A DNA stretch of 64,000 nt. Origin: Bacteroidota bacterium. GTDB lineage: Bacteria; Bacteroidota; Bacteroidia; Flavobacteriales_D; Crocinitomicaceae. Below, piece after piece: positions 58,254-64,000 of the stretch; position 1 is the first letter of the stretch, and each line of letters begins with the position of its first letter. Made by a program: the position numbers and the translations under genes. The DNA is taken from contig JACPUU010000016.1 in NCBI GenBank assembly GCA_016192075.1, forward strand, positions 124,001-188,000, written 5' to 3'. A model generated the notes under the pieces. That model was not told the origin of the DNA, did not search any database, and was given only the letters and a program-made list of their open reading frames with translations.

Positions 58254-60311
58254 ATGCGGTTTGTTGTTGTTTTTATTTTTATAGTTTCTGCTTTTTCCGG
58301 AGTGGCACATGCAGCTGCGGTTATGAATTTGCAGGCAATTGATTTTGCCCGTCAGAAAACCGTTATTCTGAACGGCAACTGGGAGTTTTACTGGAACAAA
58401 TTTTATTACCCGGCTGATTTTAAAGCGGCTGATGCCCCGCAGCCGGACCTGCTGACAGCCCCGGTTTCATGGAACGATTTGAAGGTGGATGGAAAACCAT
58501 GCGGCAGTTACGGGTATGCCACCTACCGGCTGAAACTGGTGAATTGTCCAAAGCAACAGTTAATGCTCAATGCTTACAGTGTACAAACCTCACTGCGCAT
58601 TTTTTTGAATGACAGCCTGGTTGATGAGGTGGGGCAGGTTGGTACCGATGCGGCCTCATGCAAACCCATGAACCGGGATATCCAGGTTCTGTTTCCGGCA
58701 AATGCATCTGAAGTTGAAATTGTATTGCACATTGCCAATTTTCACCATCGCAAGGGAGGTTTTGTACAGCCGTTTGAGCTGGGTGATCCTGAAACAATTA
58801 TTACCAACCAGTCACGCTATTACATTCTGGACGCGCTGGAATCTGCTGCACTGGCCATTATTGGCTTTTTCCTTTTGGCCCTTTACATCTTCCGGAGAAA
58901 AGATCTTTCGGTTTTATATTTTTCATTGTTTAGCATTACGCTGAGTTTAAGACCGGTTATATCGGTCAATTACCTGCTTGCCAATTTGTTTCCGGACATC
59001 AGCTGGTCGCTGATGCTGAAACTGGAATACCTGGGGGTTTTGTTTCCATGTTTGTTCATGGTTTTATTTATCCGCAAATTATTTCCCGCACAAATGTCAC
59101 TGATTGTGGTGCGCATATTGATTGTTGTTTTTGTGGTAAAAATTGCAATCACCGTGTTTTTTACACCGGCAGTTTTCTCATGGCTGGTTTTGGCGCTGCT
59201 GGTGCTTATACCATTAGGTGTACTGCTGATGACGGTGGTTATTATCAGGGCGGTAATTGCTAAAATTGACGGCGCCAATTATGCCGGAATTGGTGTGATT
59301 GTTTTATTTGTGAGCCTGGTTTTAAAGGTGATGACCTATGCCGGAATTTTACCTGCCATGAATGCTGTAATCACGCTGCTTGATATTGGCTTTATATTTA
59401 TGATGTCGCTTATTTTGGGGTCCAGGTTTTCAATGCAGTTTGTAAAAGTGGAAACCCTGCAGACAGAAACTGAAAAACAACGCTTTGACATTGAACAGAA
59501 AAAGCAGCAGATTGAACATCAGAAAGAACTGGTTGAAGAAAAAAATAAAGAAATACTGGACAGTATCAATTATGCCAAACGCATTCAGGCGGCTATTTTA
59601 CCACCGGGGCGTCTCATGCATGAACGGCTGCCCCAGCATTTTATCTTTTATAAACCTAAAGACATTGTAGCCGGTGATTTTTACTGGATGGAAGAAAAAA
59701 ACGGGCATGTACTTTTTGCCGTGGCAGATTGCACCGGACATGGAGTTCCGGGATCTTTGGTTTCTGTCATCTGCAACAACGGGTTGAACCGCAGTGTGCG
59801 GGAACACGGACTCACCGATCCGGCAGAAATACTGGACAAAACCCGTGAAATAATCATTGCTGAATTTGAAAAAAGCGATGAGGAGGTAAAAGACGGAATG
59901 GACATTTCACTGATTTCTATGCAGCATAACCCGTCTCAGCAAAAAATAAATGTGCGTTGGGCTGGGGCCAATAACCCGGTATGGATTTTACGCAAGGGAG
60001 CTGATCAGATTGAAGAACTAAAGCCGGATAAACAGCCCATTGGAAAATTTGCAAATGCGGTTTCATTTACAACCCATTCAACTGAACTTTACAAAGGAGA
60101 TTGCATTTATCTTTTTACCGATGGTTTTGCCGATCAGTTTGGTGGTGAAAAAGGTAAAAAGTATAAGTACGCACGGCTGAAAGAACTGCTGGTACATATT
60201 GCGGAAGAGCCAATGGAAAAACAAGCTGGAATCCTGGACCAGGAACTGAACCGTTGGAAAGATGTCCTGGAGCAGACAGACGATATTTGCATTGCCGGAA
60301 TAAAGATGTAA
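58254..60311 (+). CDS. 7TMR-DISM membrane receptor with SpoIIE-type PP2C phosphatase domain
   Basis: A 685-residue sensor. It has a signal peptide (1-20), an extracytoplasmic beta-sandwich sensor of the DISM type (GNWEFYWNKFYYPADF, YATYRLKLVN; about 25-180) and seven membrane helices (about 190-400). A coiled coil follows (EKQRFDIEQKKQQIEHQ, about 405-440), then a SpoIIE/PP2C domain with the acidic motifs AGDFYWME, ADCTGHGVPG, GMDISL and FTDGFADQFGG. It transduces an unknown external signal into dephosphorylation of a partner protein. Its catalytic domain is clearly related to that at 8803-10773, but the sensors differ. Confidence 0.87.
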   Translation: MRFVVVFIFIVSAFSGVAHAAAVMNLQAIDFARQKTVILNGNWEFYWNKFYYPADFKAADAPQPDLLTAPVSWNDLKVDGKPCGSYGYATYRLKLVNCPKQQLMLNAYSVQTSLRIFLNDSLVDEVGQVGTDAASCKPMNRDIQVLFPANASEVEIVLHIANFHHRKGGFVQPFELGDPETIITNQSRYYILDALESAALAIIGFFLLALYIFRRKDLSVLYFSLFSITLSLRPVISVNYLLANLFPDISWSLMLKLEYLGVLFPCLFMVLFIRKLFPAQMSLIVVRILIVVFVVKIAITVFFTPAVFSWLVLALLVLIPLGVLLMTVVIIRAVIAKIDGANYAGIGVIVLFVSLVLKVMTYAGILPAMNAVITLLDIGFIFMMSLILGSRFSMQFVKVETLQTETEKQRFDIEQKKQQIEHQKELVEEKNKEILDSINYAKRIQAAILPPGRLMHERLPQHFIFYKPKDIVAGDFYWMEEKNGHVLFAVADCTGHGVPGSLVSVICNNGLNRSVREHGLTDPAEILDKTREIIIAEFEKSDEEVKDGMDISLISMQHNPSQQKINVRWAGANNPVWILRKGADQIEELKPDKQPIGKFANAVSFTTHSTELYKGDCIYLFTDGFADQFGGEKGKKYKYARLKELLVHIAEEPMEKQAGILDQELNRWKDVLEQTDDICIAGIKM

Positions 60312-60376
60312 AACCTATAGGCAAGGAACCCCAAAAATCACTTGTCATTCAGAATGTCCAACTTGTTTTATCTTTT

Positions 60377-62719
60377 TTAATAGTATTGGCTGCTGATCTT
60401 TTTTGTATAAATGGTGTCATTGCAGATAACGCTAACCAGTAATACCTGCTGTGGAATAGCTGTAAGTGATATAACGGTGTTTCCGGCTGCAACAGGCTCA
60501 TCCAGGATTAGCCGGCCGGCAAAGTCACGCAATTCAATTCGTCCGCTTTGTTCAGTATACACGTTTAACTGACCAGATGCTGCATAAACATTTGTTTGTG
60601 ACAATGTCATCTCTTCGGTATTCAACAGGTCAATAACGGTAATAGTGCGTTGTGCGGTTTCGTAACAGCTGCTGTTTTGGTAGGCGGTAAGTGTCACCGC
60701 ATAGGTGCCGGGTGTATCAAATGCATAGGTTGAATGAGCCGCCGAACAGGTACCCATGGAACTACAATCCCACAAATAATAACTGGCATTCAGTGATTCG
60801 TTGGTGAATGAAATTTCTTCGGGCGTACCATCAAAATAAACCGTATCTGCTGAAGAACTGAATTGCGCAGTGATGTGAGCAGGTTCTGAAACAACAAGGC
60901 TGTCAGTCAGGTTTCCGCACAGCGAATCAGTACACTGAATAATATAGATGCCTGCATCCAGGTTCTCTAACGTAACAATCTGGTAGATGTCAGTTTGTGA
61001 GGTCAGCAATGTACCATATTGATTAAACAGGGAAAGGTCATACAACTCTTCACTCTGTTTTGCAAAATGAATAGCTCCGTCATTTTGTGCGTAGCACGAT
61101 GCGTCAAAAGCTTCAGTATACACTGGCGCACCAAGTTTTAATAAAAAGCGTGGAACCGAAGTGGTGTCAGCAATAAAAACATCAATTTGTGACGTGACCG
61201 AAAGATCGTACGTGATGCCGGTTACCAGGTCTTCCAGAAAAACACACGATGAATGGACAAAACCTTCAGCACCCGAAAAAGTGAGTGTGTGAATTTCAGA
61301 GCTGGTGGTAGTTACGTAAATAGGAATTGCAACAGCCTGTTCTGAAAACTGGTTAATGGAATAATACGTATCAGGCAAATTTTGGGTGGAACTGAAAATG
61401 GAGAGCTGGTTTGCTGAATGAGGAAACATTTTATGTGCATCGTATGCGGCGTCAAAATAAAGGGTGGCTGCATCATTTATTTTCAGTACGGTTTGATCTT
61501 GTCCGTAACTGTTTGAAACGTTAAGGATAAAAGGGGTGTTACCCGTTTCACTTTTAAAAAAATAAGAAGGCAAGGTGGTTTTGCAATTTTCAGTCAGTTG
61601 AAGAACCGGTGATGGTGAATTTGCTCTTACATAAAATGCCTGCGATGATGCAATAACAGCTTTTCCACCGTTTGTACCAATGCCGTCTACATAACTGGCA
61701 TAAGCCCCTAAGGCAGGGTTCCACATATAAATGGCATTGTCAATACCTGTTTTTACAATGGTTGTATCATCCCAGTTAATGGCTGATGGGTAAGGATTAC
61801 CAACCAGGTTCCAGCCATCAGCATTTACACCGCTGACCGTATAAGATACCGGTAAATTGATGGTGCCGGTATTGGCGGGACCTGTGAAATCTACAAACCC
61901 GTCTAAATTTGACGGATCAATGTGCGCTATAAAGCCAGTACCTGCAGGCAGTGAGTCATCAATAGTACCGGCGGCAACAAAACCTGAATCTACCATGCCG
62001 GCATACGTTTCATTGTAATAATAGACAGAGATAAATGTATCAGCCGGAAATGCAGAACCCGGGAAACCGTAAGTATAAAAGTCATCATTAATTTCATTGA
62101 GGGTTGCATTGGCAACCGGTGAACTTAAAAAACGCCAGCCCGGGGTGGTAATGTCTAGGTAACGATGAACGTTAATGTTGCCTGAAATGGAGCCGCCGGT
62201 TATAGGGCCAATTGAGCCTGTACCGGTTGAATCAGAAAGAATAAAAAGCCGGTCACTGGTTTCAAAATTTCCGTTGGTAAGGGTGAGTACCCCGCGTAGG
62301 GAATCGTACCCTGAATAAATCTGAAGGCCATTGGTATTGTTTACCTCCAGGTTGTAAAATGTTTGGTCTCCTTTAATGAACTGGAGTATTGATCCGGCAA
62401 AAAGTACGGTTGACGTTCCGGCATTGAATGTGCCCTGATTGCTCCAGTCGCCCAGTACGGTTAATTTTTGGCTTCCAAGGGTTAACGAAGCACCGGCGTT
62501 GATTTGAAGCAATGAAACTGAAAAGGCGGTAGTCAGATAAGGTTGTACAGGACCTGCGTGTATGATAATGGTGTCGCCTGAAACGGGAGGGATGTTGCCC
62601 AGCCAGTTGGCCGGATTGCTCCAGGCATTGTCTGATGCGCCTGTCCATTCCCGTTTAGTTTGTGCTGATACTGCTGTGCTTGTGATAATCAGAATTAAAG
62701 CTGCGATAACCGTTTTCAT
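60377..62719 (-). CDS. Large T9SS-secreted protein with PKD-like domain
   Basis: A 780-residue secreted protein with a signal peptide ending at SAVSAQ. Residues 20-170 resemble a G8-like or autotransporter-type beta-helix start (TWSNPANWLGN-like, GDTIIIHAGPV, LTVLGDWSNQGTF). A large middle region with many YYN/W turns follows. A PKD-like domain is near 625-690 (TSFTNESLNASYYLWD, YAFDTPGTYAVTLTAY). The C-terminus (TNVYAASGQLNVYTE to IYTKKIS) is a T9SS-type tail lacking the usual YPNP motif. The protein is probably surface-exposed; function unknown. Confidence 0.78.
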   Translation of the reverse strand: MKTVIAALILIITSTAVSAQTKREWTGASDNAWSNPANWLGNIPPVSGDTIIIHAGPVQPYLTTAFSVSLLQINAGASLTLGSQKLTVLGDWSNQGTFNAGTSTVLFAGSILQFIKGDQTFYNLEVNNTNGLQIYSGYDSLRGVLTLTNGNFETSDRLFILSDSTGTGSIGPITGGSISGNINVHRYLDITTPGWRFLSSPVANATLNEINDDFYTYGFPGSAFPADTFISVYYYNETYAGMVDSGFVAAGTIDDSLPAGTGFIAHIDPSNLDGFVDFTGPANTGTINLPVSYTVSGVNADGWNLVGNPYPSAINWDDTTIVKTGIDNAIYMWNPALGAYASYVDGIGTNGGKAVIASSQAFYVRANSPSPVLQLTENCKTTLPSYFFKSETGNTPFILNVSNSYGQDQTVLKINDAATLYFDAAYDAHKMFPHSANQLSIFSSTQNLPDTYYSINQFSEQAVAIPIYVTTTSSEIHTLTFSGAEGFVHSSCVFLEDLVTGITYDLSVTSQIDVFIADTTSVPRFLLKLGAPVYTEAFDASCYAQNDGAIHFAKQSEELYDLSLFNQYGTLLTSQTDIYQIVTLENLDAGIYIIQCTDSLCGNLTDSLVVSEPAHITAQFSSSADTVYFDGTPEEISFTNESLNASYYLWDCSSMGTCSAAHSTYAFDTPGTYAVTLTAYQNSSCYETAQRTITVIDLLNTEEMTLSQTNVYAASGQLNVYTEQSGRIELRDFAGRLILDEPVAAGNTVISLTAIPQQVLLVSVICNDTIYTKKISSQYY

Positions 62720-62786
62720 ATAGTGCTGTTAATAGAACGAATGTATTTTGATAGCTGTGTTTGCGTCGGTCGTAATTTCCCCGTGA

Positions 62787-63515
62787 CTAATGCAACTTTC
62801 CAAACGGGTATGAAAAGCCAACAAATTTCCGATCGTTCATAGAGAGACCTGCCAGTGAATGAGAGCCGGCTGAAATTTTAACAGCTGAATGCCGGTTGGC
62901 AGATTCACCGGGTGTTTGGGGAGTCATGCTTTTTAGTTTCTGATACTCTGTTTCAGTAAGCAGTTTGTGAAATTTTGGTTTCAACGGTTGTTTTGGACTT
63001 TCAGGCTGTTCAGAAAATTGCCAGTTTTCAAAATGATCAAGCTCAAAATTTTGCTTGTTTATGACAAACGAAAATAATTCCCCATTGATTGTTTCAGGTG
63101 TTGCCAGGCCATAAAAGTGGTGTCCGGGTTGGTTTAGTCCTGATCCCAGGCTTTCATAAAAAGCAGGGTTGATTGAATCTCCGGTTACCATAAGTACTGC
63201 ACCCAGGTATTTTTTTGTTTCAACAAACTGCCAGTAATATTGTGAGGCGTCAAATGCCTGTAAGTAAAAACCGGGGTAATTAAATTCATAAATCCACCTG
63301 ATCAATAAGGCTTTTGCTTTTGGCATGCGCTCACCGGCATTGCGCACGATGATAATTTCACGGCTTTGAATGTATCCACCAAAGCTGGAAACGCATACAT
63401 TGGTTTTGGGTGCATATACTGTATTTGCATCAATTACCTGAATTGATTTTGCGGCAGGGCTATATGCCAGAAGCAGAAATGCGGCAATCAACAGGAGGGT
63501 ATTTTTTCTTTTCAT
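62787..63515 (-). CDS. Secreted protein of unknown function
   Basis: A 242-residue protein starting at MKRKNTLLLIAAFLLLAYS, the natural signal-peptide start (the frame extends upstream to a TTG). The mature part has few recognisable motifs: GYIQSREIIIVRNAGERMP, YEFNYPGFYLQAFDASQYYWQF and a Pro-rich C-terminus (SEQPESPKQPLKPK). I cannot name a family. It lies 67 bases upstream of the large T9SS gene on the same strand, so the two may share a transcript. Confidence 0.7.
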   Translation of the reverse strand: MKRKNTLLLIAAFLLLAYSPAAKSIQVIDANTVYAPKTNVCVSSFGGYIQSREIIIVRNAGERMPKAKALLIRWIYEFNYPGFYLQAFDASQYYWQFVETKKYLGAVLMVTGDSINPAFYESLGSGLNQPGHHFYGLATPETINGELFSFVINKQNFELDHFENWQFSEQPESPKQPLKPKFHKLLTETEYQKLKSMTPQTPGESANRHSAVKISAGSHSLAGLSMNDRKFVGFSYPFGKLH

Positions 63516-63884
63516 ACGAGTTAATGTTTTGCAATTATTTTCGACCCCAAAGGTTGGCTGATCATGTTGCGCCGCAACTTCCAAATTTCCCTCCGGTGGC
63601 TGATCCGCCGGGAAAAGAATGTGGCTAAAACGTTGAATAGAGTGGTTTTCAAAATTGTTTGAACGGTGTTTGCCATCAAAATAAAAGCAGAATCATTTTT
63701 TAACGTTTGATCAGAAAGGAGAATGGGGGTACCCGGCAAACAAACCGTTGCGGTGCACAGCCAGGCCTGTTGGTGAATAAAAATTCACCTTAATTTACCG
63801 GTGTTAAAATATTCGGGCAGTTGATTCGTCTTCACGAAAGATGTTCAAACAACTAATTTAATTTTTCGTTCCTTTGTAACTATT
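63516..63884. other. Intergenic region between divergent genes
   Basis: No credible gene. A -7-like TTCCTTTG (63869-63876) lies 8 bases before the ABC transporter start; no confident -33 partner. Nothing else stands out. Confidence 0.5.
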
Positions 63885-64000
63885 ATGAGTAAAAAGAAAG
63901 TTGGCCTTAAACAGGTATTTAAAGATATTATATGGCCGCGCAGACGAATTCTGGCCGTTGGATTGATTTTAATTGTGATTAGCCGTGCGGCAAGTTTGGT
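63885..64000 (+). CDS. ABC exporter, N-terminal start (truncated by window)
   Basis: Only 38 codons are inside the window: a basic cytoplasmic start (MSKKKVGLKQVFKDIIWPRR) followed by the first membrane helix (ILAVGLILIVISRAASLV). This pattern is typical of Bacteroidota MsbA-type ABC transporters with fused permease and ATPase domains. The ATPase part would lie beyond base 64000. Confidence 0.6.
   Translation, partial: MSKKKVGLKQVFKDIIWPRRRILAVGLILIVISRAASL

Overview
The window comes from a Bacteroidota chromosome, most likely a member of the Flavobacteriia. Four things point there. Eight or more secreted proteins end in a type IX secretion (T9SS type A) sorting domain. The left edge carries the bamD, Bacteroidota-type RNA polymerase omega, coaBC, porD (DUF4835) gene order. 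Promoters fit the Bacteroidota pattern (TTTG or TTG, about 19-23 bases, TAnnTTTG). Family-level markers such as the HYC_CC_PP and DUF1704 proteins fit as well. There is no prophage, CRISPR array or rRNA operon; the single RNA gene is a tRNA-Val.

Layout. Bases 1-13269 are mainly housekeeping: cell envelope and CoA genes, an alpha-oxoamine synthase (sphingolipid or sulfonolipid type), a MenE-like ligase, a CPBP protease, a DUF1704 metallopeptidase, a SpoIIE-type phosphatase sensor, tRNA-Val, an ISAon1-like insertion-sequence relic and a LOG-family protein. Bases 13653-21199 hold a likely operon for extracellular copper handling: an HYC_CC_PP protein, a multicopper oxidase, an Asp-box propeller, a heavy-metal-binding lipoprotein, an NHL-like propeller and a cupredoxin, four of which carry T9SS tails. 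Bases 21654-26706 are four overlapping genes: an ATP-cone/PD-(D/E)xK nuclease, a Ca2+-type P-type ATPase, an SRPBCC protein and phosphofructokinase. Bases 26765-33736 are a copper/silver-type RND efflux operon with one permease (all three CusA methionines kept), a methionine-rich TolC and two metal-binding adaptors.

Bases 34227-46631 are mixed: a YncE-like propeller, glycerophosphodiester and glycerol-3-phosphate catabolism, a secreted intradiol-dioxygenase-like protein with a LytS/LytTR pair, and an ECF sigma factor coupled to a membrane/beta-barrel protein. Bases 46901-49506 are an ArsR, MFS transporter, rhodanese and acetolactate-decarboxylase-like lipoprotein operon behind a palindromic operator. 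Bases 49593-58167 form a second metal block: a His/Cys-rich secreted protein, a CzcA-type permease fused to TolC, an adaptor, a P1B-type ATPase with a His-rich N-terminus, and a secreted MerP-like protein. The right end has a second SpoIIE sensor, a large T9SS protein, an unknown secreted protein and the start of an ABC exporter.

How the parts fit. The two RND systems appear to divide the work: the first has Cu(I)/Ag(I) signatures and the second has divalent-metal signatures, backed by a P1B ATPase. The T9SS-secreted copper proteins would oxidise or bind copper outside the cell. The best candidates for something undescribed are the secreted copper operon, the ATP-cone nuclease/P-ATPase/PfkA operon, and the ArsR/rhodanese/acetolactate-decarboxylase operon. 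Functions are inferred from recognised motifs; no database search was run.
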